From Corinectria fuckeliana (taxonomy: Eukaryota > Ascomycota > Sordariomycetes > Hypocreales > Nectriaceae), in NCBI GenBank assembly GCA_019137255.1, contig WPDH01000076.1, forward strand, positions 308,608 to 372,607: a DNA stretch of 64,000 nucleotides, given 5' to 3'. The position numbers and the translations under genes are program-made. Below the pieces are notes generated by a model that saw only the letters and a list, made by a program, of their open reading frames with translations, was not told the DNA's origin and searched no databases. Shown piece by piece: positions 34,122 through 46,089 of the stretch; position 1 is the stretch's first letter, and every line of letters starts with the position of its first letter.

Positions 34122-36686
34122 AGGGCGTCTCGGCTGCAGACTGGGCGAGAGGGGTTATGCCACGCGGAGGCTACCTCGCTGTCTTCTTTAACCTCAGCGC
34201 CCATAGCGTCTCACAGGCTTCGGCAACTTGTGAGCCCTTATGAATTGCCCTAAGCTGTATCAAAGCTGTGTCACGCTATATAAGATATCCCTCTTAGCCT
34301 AGATCTGATGTCTTTTGTTTCTAGAATATAAGGAATAAATACTAGTTTCGCTATAGGCAGAGTATATCTTATATTTACTATACTCTTATTAATTTACTAT
34401 ATATTTATTAATAAGCTTAGATATAAAGCAAAAAGATAAGATTAATAATACTTAGCTTTATATAATATCTCTACTAGATATACTATTTATAATAGCTAAA
34501 TCCTAAATTAGTATAATAGTATACTTAAGTATTTAGTTCTTATATAGATAATATAAGAGGCTAAAAGAGAATATTTTTAGTAATATACTCTTTTTAATCT
34601 GTCTTAAGATATTAACTTTAGTTTAGAGTTATATTTACTAATAAGTAAAATAAGATCCTCTTAGATAGATATAATAGGCTTATAAGAGAAAGAAAGACTA
34701 TATTATATATTAAGTAGCCTTTTTTACTTAGATTATATACTAGATTATTTTTAATATTATTCTTCTTTATAGTATCTAGTAATAAGTATAATTAAGTGTT
34801 TTTAAGGTGCTAAGTATTTAGCAGACTAGTTTAAGCTTAGACTAACTAGAAGCTAAAACTATTAGAAAGGCTAAAATAGTTATAATTATAAGCCTCTAAT
34901 ATTACTATAATATACTATTATAAAATAGATATAAAACTAAATATAAACTTTAAAAAACTTAAGACTACTATATATATAAGTAACTTTTATATTATATTTA
35001 TCTATTAAATAAAAAATATTCTTAATAAAGATAAGCTTATTAGATAAGTTTTAAGTATCTTATTCTAAATAGCCTAGTAAGCAGATAGTAAGAGGAGATA
35101 ATTAACTATATTAATAATACCTTAAAGATAGTTTTTTAAGTTAGCTATATCTAGTAGTTACTAGTTAATAATTAAGAAGTAACTAGTTATTACTCTTACT
35201 AGAGCTAAGCCTTATTAGTTTTAAAGTATTTATACTCTTAATTAATAGTAGTATTTAGTAAAAGAGATTAAGTAATACTAGTACCTAAATTACTTATAGA
35301 AATAAGAAAGATAATTATATATACTTTTACTAAGAAAATTTTCTAGTATAAAAATAAAAACTCTTAAGTACTTTAGAGCTATATTTTATATATATATTTA
35401 GATCTTATTATAATATATATATTAAAACCTATAGAACTTTATATTTTTATTCTTATAAGACTTAGTAATAGTAAATATAATCTAATATATTTAGATAAGC
35501 TATAAAAGTAAGATTTCTCACCCTAGTAGTAAAATCTTTAATACTCTAGTTTTATTTTAGCTAGTCTTTTCTCTCTTAAGAGTTTTATATTTTAGTAGAT
35601 AGTTATAAAAAACACTAAAGATTTATACCTATTAGGAGTATAATAAATTATAAAAATACTTAAAGTAAATAAAAAGAAAGACTTATATATAGGTATTCTT
35701 TTTAGTTATATATAAGATAAAAAGAGTAAAAATAGTCTCTTAAAAGCTAAGGCTAAGATAGCTCTTAAAAAATATAATATAATAACTATATCTAAGATTA
35801 AATACTTAAGTATATTATATAATTTACTATTTACTAAAGATTACTTATATTAACTTAAGATAAGACTTAAAATAAACTTATTTAGCTATATATTACTCTT
35901 AAAGCTATAAAAAACTTAGCAAACTATATATTAAGGCTAGCTAATATAGTTTATATATTAAGTATTTAAAAATATTAGAAGAAGTAGTATAATTAGTTTA
36001 GATATAGCTCTTAGAGTAGTTATTTATAATCTCTTAACTACTCTTAGTAGTTACTAACTATTAGATATTTAGTATACTAATTATTATTTCTAGCTTTTAT
36101 TTAAGTATATCTTTTCTTAATAGTTATCTTAAAAATATAATTAATTTACTTAAACTACTAACTTTTAGGATAAGATAAAGTATTATACTATAAAGTAAAT
36201 ATTAGTATTATATTATATTATATTATAACTTAAGTAGTATATAATAGTAAGAATATATCTCTATAAGTTTATATCTAAATATCTAGTAAGAAATAATTTA
36301 GCTATAGTATTATATTATATTAAGTTATTTCTAGTTTTATTAAAGCTTATATATTAGCTAAATAGTAGCCTTATATAGCTAAATAAACTTAGTTTTAACT
36401 TTAGTATATAATACTAAGAATATAATAACTAGAGAGTTTTTTTAAACCCTAGTAAGTTATATTTTATTAACTATATAAATATAATAGTATCTAGTCTTTT
36501 CTATTACTATATAACACTCTAATAGTTAATCTTAACCCTAAGAATAAGATTATATACTACTTAAGACTAGATAGAATTAGCTTATAGTAATATTAGATTT
36601 ATCTTTAAGCAGACTATAAGGAAAAGTAATTAATACTTATTTTAGAAATCTTAAAAAGATATTTTTATATTTTTGCCTAAGTAAAG
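34122..36686. repeat. Mutated tandem repeat, copy 1 (2,565 bp)
   Basis: First of two head-to-tail copies of a 2,565 bp unit. Aligned landmarks have the same spacing throughout: GGGCGTCT at 34123 and 36688, the GGTGC/GATGC block at 34806 and 37371, CCCTAGTAG at 35521 and 38086, CCTAAGTAAAGAG at 36676 and 39241. All differ by exactly 2,565, so there are no net indels, only transitions. The first 200 bases keep normal GC; the rest is nearly free of CpA, CpG and TpG, while CpT/ApG persist. That is the footprint of RIP. No open frame above 60 codons survives. The original content is unknown. Confidence 0.9.
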
Positions 36687-39251
36687 AGGGCGTCTTAGCT
36701 ATAGACTAAGCGAGAGGGGTTATACTATATAAAGGCTATCTTACTATCTTTTTTAACCTTAGTGCTTATAGTATCTTATAGGCTTTAGTAACTTATAAGC
36801 TCTTATAAATTATCTTAAGCTATATTAAAACTATATTATACTATATAAGATATCTCTCTTAGCTTAGATCTAATATCTCTTATTCTTAGAATATAAGAAA
36901 TAAATACTAGTTTTACTATAAGCAGAGTATATCTTATATTTACTATACTCTTATTAATTTACTATATATTTATTAATAAGCTTAAATATAAAGTAAAAAG
37001 ATAAGATTAATAATACTTAGCTTTATATAATATTTTTACTAGATATACTATTTATAATAGCTAGATCCTAAATTAGTATAATAGTATACTTAAGTGTTTA
37101 GTTCTTATATAAATAATATAAGAGACTAAAAGGGAATATCTTTAGTAATATACTCTTTTTAATCTATCTTAAAATATTAACTTTAGTTTAAGGTTATATT
37201 TACTAATAAGTAAAGTAAGATTCTCTTAGATAGATATAATAGGCTTATAAGAGAAAGAAAGATTATACTATATATTAAGTAGCTTTTTTTACTTAGATTA
37301 TATACTAGATTATTCTTAATACTATTCTTCTTTATAATATCTAGTAATAAATATAATTAAGTGTTTTTAAGATGCTAAATATCTAGTAGACTAGTTTAGG
37401 TTTAGACTAACTAGAAGCTAAAACTATTAGAGAGGCTAAGATAGCTATAATTATAAGCCTCTAATATTACTATAATATACTATTATAAAATAAATATAAA
37501 GCTAGATATAAACTTTAAAAAACTTAAGACTACTATATATATAAGTAATCTTTATATTATATTTATCTATTAAATAAAAAATATTCTTAATAAAAATAAG
37601 CTTATTAGATAGGTTCTAAATATCTTATTCTAAATAGCCTAATAAGCAGATAGTAAGAGAGGATAATTAACTATATTAATAATACCTTAAAAATAGTTTT
37701 TTAAGTTAACTATATCTAGTAGTTACTAGTTAATAATTAAGAAGTAACTAGTTATTACTCTTACTAAGGCTAAGTCTTATTAGTTTTAAAGTATTTATAC
37801 TCTTAATTAATAGTAATATTTAGTAAAAGAGGTTAAGTAATATTAGCACTTAAGTTACTTATAAAAATAAGAAAGATAGTTATATATATTTTTACTAAGA
37901 AAATTTCTTAGTATAAAAATAAGAACTCTTAAGTACTTTAAAGCTATATTTTATATATATATCTAAATCTTATTATAATATATATACTAAAACCTATAGA
38001 ACTTTATATTTTTATTCTTATAAGACTTAATAGTAGTAAATATAGTCTAATATATCTAAGTAAGTTATAAAAATAAGATTTCTTACCCTAGTAGTAAAAT
38101 CTTTAGTATTTTAGTTTTATTCTAGCTAGCTTTTTCTCTTTTAAGAGTTTTATATTTTAGTAGATAGTTATAAAAAATACTAGAGATTTATACTTATTAG
38201 GAGTATAGTAAATTATAAAAATACTTAAAGTAAATAAAAAGAAAGACTTATATATAGGTATTCTTCTTAGCTATATATAAGATAGAAAAAGTAAGAATAA
38301 TCTCTTAAAAGCTAAGACTAAGATAGCTCTTAAAAAATATAATATAATAACTATATCTAAGATTAAATACTTAAGTATATTATATAATTTACTATCTACT
38401 AAAGACTACTTATATTAACTTAAGATAAGGCCTAAAATAGACCTATTTAGCTATATATTACCTTTAAAGCTATAAAAAACTTAGTAAACTATATATTAAG
38501 ACTAGCTAATATAGTTTATATATTAAGTATTTAGAAATATTAGGAGAAGTAGTATAATTAGTTTAAATATAGCTCTTAGAGTAGCTATTTATAATCTCTT
38601 AACTACTCTTAGTAGCTACTAGCTATTAAATATCTAGTATACTAATTACTATTCTTAGCTTTTATTTAAGTATATCTTTTCTTAATAGTTATCTTAAAAA
38701 TATAGTTAATTTACTTAAACTACTAACTTCTAGGATAAGATAAAATATTATACTATAAAGTAAATACTAGTATTATATTATATTATATTATAGCTTAAGT
38801 AGTATATAATAGTAAGAATATATCTCTATAAGTTTATATCTAAATATCTAGTAAGAAGTAATTTAGCTATAATATTATATTATATTAAGTTATCTCTAGT
38901 TTTATTAAAGCTTATATATTAACTAAATAGTAGCCTTATATAGCTAAATAAACTTAGTTTTAACTTTAATATATAATACTAAGAATATAATAACTAGAAA
39001 GTCTTTTTAAACCTTAGTAAGCTATATTTTATTAACTATATAGATATAATAGTGCTTAGTCTTTTCTGTTACTATATAACACTCTAATAGCTAATCTTAA
39101 CCTTAAGAATAAGATTATATACTACTTAAGGCTAGGTAGAATTAGCTTATAATAATATTAGATTTATCTTTAAGCAGACTATAAGGAAAAGCAATTAATG
39201 CTTACTTTGGAAATCCTAGAGAGATGTCTCTGTATCCTTGCCTAAGTAAAG
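36687..39251. repeat. Mutated tandem repeat, copy 2 (2,565 bp)
   Basis: Second copy, directly joined to copy 1. Its left edge, equivalent to the GC-normal start of copy 1, is here heavily mutated (TATACTATATAAAGG against TATGCCACGCGGAGG). Its last 70 bases are less mutated than the corresponding end of copy 1. Mutation load therefore fades only at the two outer edges of the pair. Copy differences seen in sampled blocks are all C/T or G/A. A 2 bp match (AG) is shared at the joints, so the breakpoint is ambiguous by that amount. No terminal inverted repeat or target-site duplication was recognised. Confidence 0.9.
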
Positions 39252-41042
39252 AGCGGCTTTAAGCACATAAAGAGTAGGCGAACTCGTACCTTGTTAAGGC
39301 ATGAGAGCTACCAATGTTTCTTTCTTTCCTCTCACAATGTGATCAGTCTCCAGCTGACGACGGGAACTAGCGGACCTCGGTGGAACAGCAACGCGATTGG
39401 ATACTTCTCGCAGAACAGACTGACAATGAAGCCTCAGCCTAGGCTTCCCATTGCCAAATTTCGAACACCAAAAGAAGCACAGGACACTGTTGAGGCTAAG
39501 TCTATTGATGCAGCACCGCAGTCAGGATGTGTTTGACATCGCCACGCTTGTATTGGTAAAGCCTCGGTGCCAACTGCCAAGCTTACGCCACATATAATCG
39601 TGTAGTTGTCATGCAACTTAGAAGCAAGACACATGGTCCGTTATCTAGACACCTTTTGATAGTATCTGGGGCTTTCTACTTCGGCAGAAAGATTTATACT
39701 ACAACTATCACGTCTTAACGGTAGCCCTGCAATGCGACAACAAATGCCGACTTGGAACTATGCTACGGTCCTACAATACTTTGAGAGCATATGTCTGTAT
39801 TGTATGGTGTTATAAGCTGTGGACCCGTACCCTGTTTTCCGTATATTCTATCCGTACTCCTTCAGGCGTAAGCAAAGACATGCAATTATACCATCAAGAA
39901 AGAGGGTACATAGCCGCGACCTGTTGAGATGAGGTGAGCTTCTCCAAGTGCTGCGGGGAACTGTCCAAGCTACAGCAGATGGGCGTCGCCTCGCCTATCT
40001 CAACCTCAACGACGGCTGTGGCTTCTGCCATGACGTTGCAACGCTCAGCCGGAATCTACTGTATAAATGCCATGTTAAGGACGTATGTGCCTTCTCACCA
40101 CAAGAGCATCAGGCAAGAGGGAGCTTTCTACTTCCTACAGACGCAGACTGCGGATCCGGGCAGACGGGGGTACCCAGTCAGCTCTCCTCCCGTGGCCCGC
40201 GTTGCGTCTCCAGTCAATCTACGCCAAGCGATTCCCCCAACCTCCGTTCTGGCCGGGTTTAAACTGCAAGCCAGCGGGTCCGTGATACGTGCGGGGGAAA
40301 TGGCCAGTTGGTCCTTTAGCGTAGCGAAGAAGTCCGGAGATCCGGATCTCAACTGGGAAACGCAGAGGCAGGAATTGATGCAGCACATGGCCCACCGGGG
40401 GGGGTTGGAAAGGTGTCTTGTGTTGCGAGGTTTGGGTCGGGGCTGGTAACAGTGATGGCTTGTTCTAAGCTGAGAAGACGAATTGAGACAGAAACAGTTC
40501 CATGTGGTTTCATAGATAATAGATATTTGAATGCAGGGCACTGAATTCAATGGCTACGAAAGGGTTGGTTGGGACACGTGGTGGAATAGAGGTCCATGTC
40601 TGTCCTCGGCTGAATAGTTCTCACCCCATTGCAAGCACATATATCTCTCAACCCTTCACAAAATTTCCATCTCTCCAATGTTAATCTCCAAGCTAAAACC
40701 AGCATCCGGAAGCACCGGGCTTGGGACCTACATATGTGAAGTCGTATCTAAATGTTTCCAAGTACGAGAGCATCACGGAAACAGGATCAGTGACTCAGTG
40801 GTTCCCAGATATACACTTCGTTTTGTTCACCATATGTAAATCCTACATTAGCCATCGACAGCTAGCCGATAATCAAAATAAATCTCTCCCTCGCCGCCCA
40901 CGGTCCAAGACTCTGACAGACAAAAGCCACCAGACCCAATCGTTGACTGGTACAACGCCTTCACCAACGCCACTAAGAAACAACACCGACGGTGGAATTA
41001 CACCATGGGCCTCTTGTTTCTTTAATCCCCAACAATGCCTGT
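39252..41042. other. Intergenic, right flank of the mutated repeat
   Basis: Composition returns to normal within 50 bases of the repeat end. The longest frame (39934-40449, plus, 171 codons) lacks codon bias, a recognisable motif and splice context. The right end should hold the 3' UTR of the Gpr1-family gene. Confidence 0.5.
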
Positions 41043-42198
41043 TTAATCCCTGCGAGCCTTCTGGCTCTTGCCCTTGATGATGCTCGAGAGATCACCAACA
41101 GGGATCTGGATAGGGAAGTCGACGACGGCGAGAAGAATAGCAACCAGGATGTACCAGCCACAGAGACAGCAAGCAAATCCACAAGCACCACCACCCTGTT
41201 TCAAGCAAGATTAGAACATGCTCCAGAGGTTGAACTTGAAGGGATGAAAACATACCTTGAGGAGCTTGTTGGCCAGGCTGGCGTTGCCAACGGGGTCGCG
41301 AGCCAGAGCCCAGAAAGCAGCAGTCAGCAAGTAGAAGCAGATCTGCAGGCAGAAGAAGATGCCGACGAAGGCGAGGTTGGTTCGGAGCGAGCAGACGAGG
41401 AAGATGGTGCTCAGGATACCCATGAAGAGTAGCCAGAAACCTTGACGCGGTTAGCATTGGAAGTAGATGTCGGTGTTTTCTTTTTGTCCTACCGAAGCTG
41501 GCATTGAACCCAGTAGTGGTCAAACCCTCGGCGCCAGACGTGGCATCCGCGGGGGCGTAGGAAGAGTAGGAGGCAAAGGAAGGGATGAGAGTCGCGCCGT
41601 AGGAGAACCAGAAACCACCGAAGGTGCAGAAGACGGTGGCGGGGAAGCTGTTTCCGAGAACCCACTCAAGGATGCCGCCGATGATCATGAGAAGGCCGCC
41701 CATGAAGACATAGGGACCGCTAGAGAAGCCATGTTAGCATCATCGGTCGCGTCGCTGTCGAGGCCAATGGGCATGGGAGACATACTTGGAGGCAGCACCG
41801 GAGCCACCCGCGCCTCGCCAGCCCATGAGGTCGCAGGACAGAGGGGTGAAGGCGAGAAGGAAGCCGACGAGGGCGCTGTTGGAGACGTGTCAGCCATCGA
41901 TTCAGTGTGTGCGCGAACGAGACTGCGCTCAACGAAGGGGACTGATAGGGCCATCCCCGTGTAATGAGGCGACGTACATGGGAGTCGGGTTAGCAAAGGT
42001 CTTTCGCAGGTCTCCCTTGACGTCGTTCATGGGCGACAGGTAGAGCTTCTCGAAGAGCTCAGGGCTCATGGACACGCTGGCGGCGGAGCGGAACTGCTTG
42101 AGAGCCTCCATGCGGTTGGACTCGGGGTCGTAGATGCCATTGCCGTTGCCGACGCCGTTGTGCTTGTCGTGAAGCTCGGAGTGCTCGGAGGTGGCCAT
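41043..42198 (-). CDS. Gpr1/Fun34/YaaH family acetate transporter
   Basis: Plasma-membrane carrier family that includes Aspergillus AcpA and yeast Ato1/Ady2; members move acetate (or ammonium-linked acetate) and sense acetic acid. Five exons: 41978-42198, 41786-41875, 41493-41719, 41256-41440 and 41043-41195; protein 291 residues, all phases consistent. The hydrophilic N-terminus runs to about residue 70. The family signature NPTPIALVGF is formed across intron 1. Six hydrophobic segments follow: ALVGFLLAFTPLS, YVFMGGLLMIIGGILEWVLG, TVFCTFGGFWFSYGATLIPS, FGFWLLFMGILSTIFLVCSL, NLAFVGIFFCLQICFYLLTAAF, and CLCGWYILVAILLAVVDFPI. Loop residues SCDLMGWRGAGGSGAASNGPY also fit. The basic tail is KGKSQKARRD. 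Substrate within the family is not determined. Confidence 0.93.
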
Positions 42199-43317
42199 TG
42201 CGAAGGAAGAGGGCTCGGGACGATGGGGATGCGGTATTCGCCAAGGTGGTGATGTGAGGTGAGGTTTGGAAGATGGAAAGAGGATGATGCACGGCAAGGA
42301 ATCAAGAGATGGGATGATGGACCGGCGCCCTTTTGCCAAACGAGATAGAAGGGGTTATCTTGGGATGCTTGAATGAGAAGCCAGCCAAAGCAAAAGCCAG
42401 GTCGAAACAAGACACGGACGGGGGGGCAGACTTATATCAGCACATTGCCCATCGTGAGCTCTCTCCCTAGGGCTAGCTCAATCCCCCAAGAGCCAAGGAC
42501 GGAAGTGGGCGCCACCCTTTGCTCCGGCCCCAAGCAGCTTTCTTTTCTCTCCTCTCCCGGCGCTGACTCTGTGCTCTGTCTCTCTCCCCGGTTCATCAGA
42601 AACTTCCCCAGACGAGATCTCCACCACTAGGGCAAGGGGAGGAGAAGTCTGGGGGGGAGGAGATCGCCCCATCGCCGCCTGTCCGTAGGGGGGCGTGCAT
42701 TGGTGCGGACTACGAGTACTAAGGCATTACGACTGCGAGGTGCAGTAGGTACGGCACGCACGCAACGAGGCAAGCCGCGAGTTGGGGAGCGAGGGAGCGA
42801 CCCCGGCCAATTACAAGCAGCGGTACGCTCCGGGTTAGATAGAATGAGATGGGCAGCAGCACTCTTCCTTGGATAGATCACTGCAAACGAAGGGCACCGC
42901 TACGACGACGAACTGGGGTTGGATCCACAGAGACTGGGGGAAGCTTTCACCAAGTAGTCTTAGCCTCTTTGCCTTCCCCATCGTCACGTTGCGGGGGAGT
43001 CGAGAGACTAATACTCCGTGGGCTAGCGAAAGTTGGAGAGACCCCCGGCATCTCCACAATATCCCTTCGACCGACGAGGGACAAGACAGGGAACTTGGGT
43101 ACGGGGAGGAGGGAAACGAAGCTGACCGTCGCAGCGGGAGCGGAGAGGGGGCAGTATAGAAGGCAACTCTAATTGGAGCCATGGAGAGACCCCAGGAATG
43201 GGCGTTTTTGTTTGTTGGGGATCGTGGAGGACAGCACCAGAGGACGGGGTTTCCATTACGCCAAGGGGGCAGCGTACGGACGAACTGCCCGGTTGGCCGG
43301 AGAATGGGTGACGGGCG

Positions 43318-43368
43318 ACGGACGGCGGACGGAGGACGGAGGACGGAGGACGGAGGACGGACGGCTGG
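43318..43368. repeat. GGACGGA minisatellite
   Basis: About six tandem 7-base GGACGGA/GGACGGC units in non-coding DNA upstream of the Gpr1-family gene. Confidence 0.85.
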
Positions 43369-43902
43369 TTAGCTAGCTGGCACGAGGCGGAATTGGTGAA
43401 TGGATGGCAAGCTCGATGAGGGGGAACGGAGCAGATCTACGACGCAAAACGCAGCGTCCTCCAGAGCAGGTGATTGATGAATTGGCCCCAGGAAATACGA
43501 CGGGGTGAAGCATTAATTACAGTGTACGGAGGACAGCTTTCTCCAATTTCTAGCTTCGTGCCAAGGTTTCCAAAACACACGCTTTCTCTCCGAGCCTCTC
43601 TTATTAGCCAGAACGTATCACAGCCGTCGATGGGTTGGGCTATACGGGTACATTCACCGAGCAAGATCAACCTAGATACTTACCTCCAGCGGCTCTTCCC
43701 CCTCCCCATTCCTTCGTAAACCCCGATGCCGATAACTGGATGAACCAAGGCCAGTGTCCGATGACCACGACACTTTGCAGGCCGACCAACCAGCCACTTG
43801 CTCTCCTCTTTCCTCCCCTCACACCCTTGGCCCGCTCCGCGTCGTCTCATCAACACTTGACTCATTGGGTTGTTTGCTACCTGTGCTAGCCTGCTGCACT
43901 CA

Positions 43903-43978
43903 CTCCATACCATAGCCCCCCCCCCCCCCCCCCCACCCCCGGGGGGCCCNNCTCCATACCATAGCCCCCCCCCCCCCA
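43903..43978. other. Assembly gap with duplicated flank
   Basis: Two Ns (43950-43951) follow a long C-run. The 16 bases CTCCATACCATAGCCC occur on both sides of the Ns, at 43903 and 43952, each leading into poly-C. This looks like two reads stopping in the same homopolymer and being joined with overlap unmerged. The real locus probably has one copy and one C-run. Confidence 0.85.
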
Positions 43979-44794
43979 GCCAAGCCCGGGGAGGCCTTTC
44001 TGCTAGCTACTATCCAAGTATGTCCGGCAACACTCACAAAAGGGAGTGACAGACAAGAAAGAAACCAGCAAATGAGGGGAAACGAACCAAAACAACGGGC
44101 GGACGTCGTGGCTGCGGCTCCGAGGCAGCCGCTAACCTTTAAGTCCCCGCCAAATCGCGGCTCCGCACCTTGGCGCACTTTGGGGCCTGTCAACTTGGGT
44201 GATTGGAGGCGTCCGTCCAATTAGAAGCTGCAAGATACTTGACTAGCTGTTATGCAGGCTTCGATTTCGGGGGTTGCACACGGAGTTCGGAGGAAGATAA
44301 GTCCGCGCAGATTGCTGACATCCCGTGGGAGAGTCACTTAGATAGGTACGTACTTCCCAAACTTCCCCATCCCTCCATCCACCAGCGGCCCGATGCTGAG
44401 AACGGTGACCGTAATAAGCCAGCCACCCAGTGTTTGAGTATCTCTTCTGCTTGTGAAGCCAGTCTAGTTTAACTGCCTGGCCATGTCGGCATGGTCCCTG
44501 CAATCCATAAGACGTCTGTCTACTCGACGTCTTCGTAGCAAACACACCCACATCCAAATGACTTACATCCATCCTAGCCGATATTATCGCCAACTTGATG
44601 CTTCATACCAGCGTGATCCAACCCCAAGCCGCATGACAAAGACATCGAGTTCAATCTCAGCTCTGATCCCAAGGCTGATCATTTCCGGCCATTGCACGGT
44701 TTGCCGTCAAATTGCCAACCGCCAACAGCGTGGTCCCGGACTCCCGGTACACCCGAGATTGTGGGCAACCACTCTCCTATTCAAACACTGCCAT

Positions 44795-44848
44795 CCATCT
44801 CCATCTTCTCCATCTTCTCCATCTTCTCCATCTTCTCCATCTTCTCCT
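44795..44848. repeat. CCATCTTCT nonamer repeat
   Basis: Five to six direct copies of a 9-base CCATCTTCT unit. A short plus-strand frame through it would give Ser/Pro repeats, but nothing supports translation. Confidence 0.85.
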
Positions 44849-46089
44849 GCAGCTCCAGAGCCGCCCCTGCAAAGTCTATCTCCAAAGTCCCACCAGCATC
44901 GCGTACAGGGCAAAAGGAAGTCTAGCGAGGCAACGAGGATCCCAGCGGTGAAAGGCGGAGAAGTTCGATGCCGTCAATTGGTCCTAAGCTGATCGGCAGC
45001 GCCAAGAAAAGAAAATAGAACGCACGGCGGAGCAGATGCCCTCGGCTCGGGAGCTATGTACCAGCTCTCGAGCCTCCCGATGTAACAAGCCATGGGCATA
45101 GCTGAACATCCGCCAGTTCTGCGCCCGTGTGTTGGCCGCCTGGGGAAGTGTGGGCCGCTTCGTCGGCATTGGGAGGCCAAACAGACAACGAGATTGAGGA
45201 CGCGGGGGCGTTTGACGATGCTGAGCAAACACTGACGCGGCAAGGATCTGCGAGAGTAAGCCACGTCGGTCCCGTGCCTTCGGGGACGGCCAGGGTGCCG
45301 GTCGAGACTCGTCTACATCAACAGAGCAACGCAATCTCATGTCTCCCCAGACCAGGAACTCGGGAGCACCAATATTAGGACTGATACTCGAACCAAGGTT
45401 CTACTAGCCCCAAAGTTGCTAGAAAGTACATCAAAGACGCCCAGCAATACAGTCTGTGGGAAGCGTTTCAGCTCATCGTCGTGAATGCCCGAAAGCTGAA
45501 TGCCCGAGCGCCTCGTCCAGCAGAACTTGCTGCCCTAAGAACCTCGACGAGACAGTCAACGCAATTTCCCTGCCCAAGGATCCGAAAGGGGTTTCCCCCA
45601 GTGAAACACAGCAAGAGACCGGTCCGACTTGGACCTTCTTCCTTCGAGACCATCTCGAGTTAGTCGGCCGTTTTGAGGGGCTCACTAACCAACTGTCAGC
45701 GGAAGGTTTCTCGCCGGAGATGGAAGGCAATCTCCCACCCAGGCGCCACAACCGATCGGCCTGAGCTCATAGTATTCTTTCGGTTTCTATGTGCATTGTG
45801 TCCAAGGTTGGCTGATAGCTTAGTGTCGGTATGTGCAAACTAAAGCGTCGTGAGGTCAAGAAAATAAGTGAACCAATTGCGCCAGACGTGCGTTGCAAAT
45901 CCGCTCCGTCTCTGCCGTGATGCGTTCCGTCGTGCGGTGAGAAACTCTTCCATGTTTCCGACGCGGTACCCCAGAATCCAATCCCCGTTGCCCGTCCTGG
46001 AGTGCAGTAGTGTGTGCATGCTGAGCCCCCTTTTTCCCTGAACGGGACAAAGCGCGGTGCATCTCCACCCCCCTCCCTGCTTTCGCAGG

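Larger units (their letters stand above)
42199..46089. other. Intergenic 3.9 kb with assembly gap and simple repeats
   Basis: Upstream DNA of the Gpr1-family gene (left) and 3' region of the F-box gene (right). Frames here are short or lie in simple sequence. It holds a GGACGGA repeat (43318-43368), a C-run with two Ns (43915-43976) and a CCATCTTCT repeat (44795-44848). I saw no gene; a small gene near 45,456-45,764 cannot be excluded but has no support. Confidence 0.5.

Noticed and set aside
34122..39251. Centromere or mitochondrial insertion as explanation for the AT-rich block
   Set aside because: The exact two-copy structure, transition-only differences and fading edges point to RIP of a duplication.
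34122..39251. CRISPR array or LTR pair
   Set aside because: Fungal DNA; unit is 2.5 kb, directly adjacent with no spacer or internal region.
39934..40449. 171-codon plus frame next to the mutated repeat
   Set aside because: No motif, no codon bias, and two overlapping frames of similar length; likely chance.
45380..45420. Possible tRNA T-arm on the minus strand
   Set aside because: The T-stem does not pair and no cloverleaf can be drawn.
45456..45764. 102-codon plus frame
   Set aside because: Similar-length frames exist on both strands here; no motif or start context.
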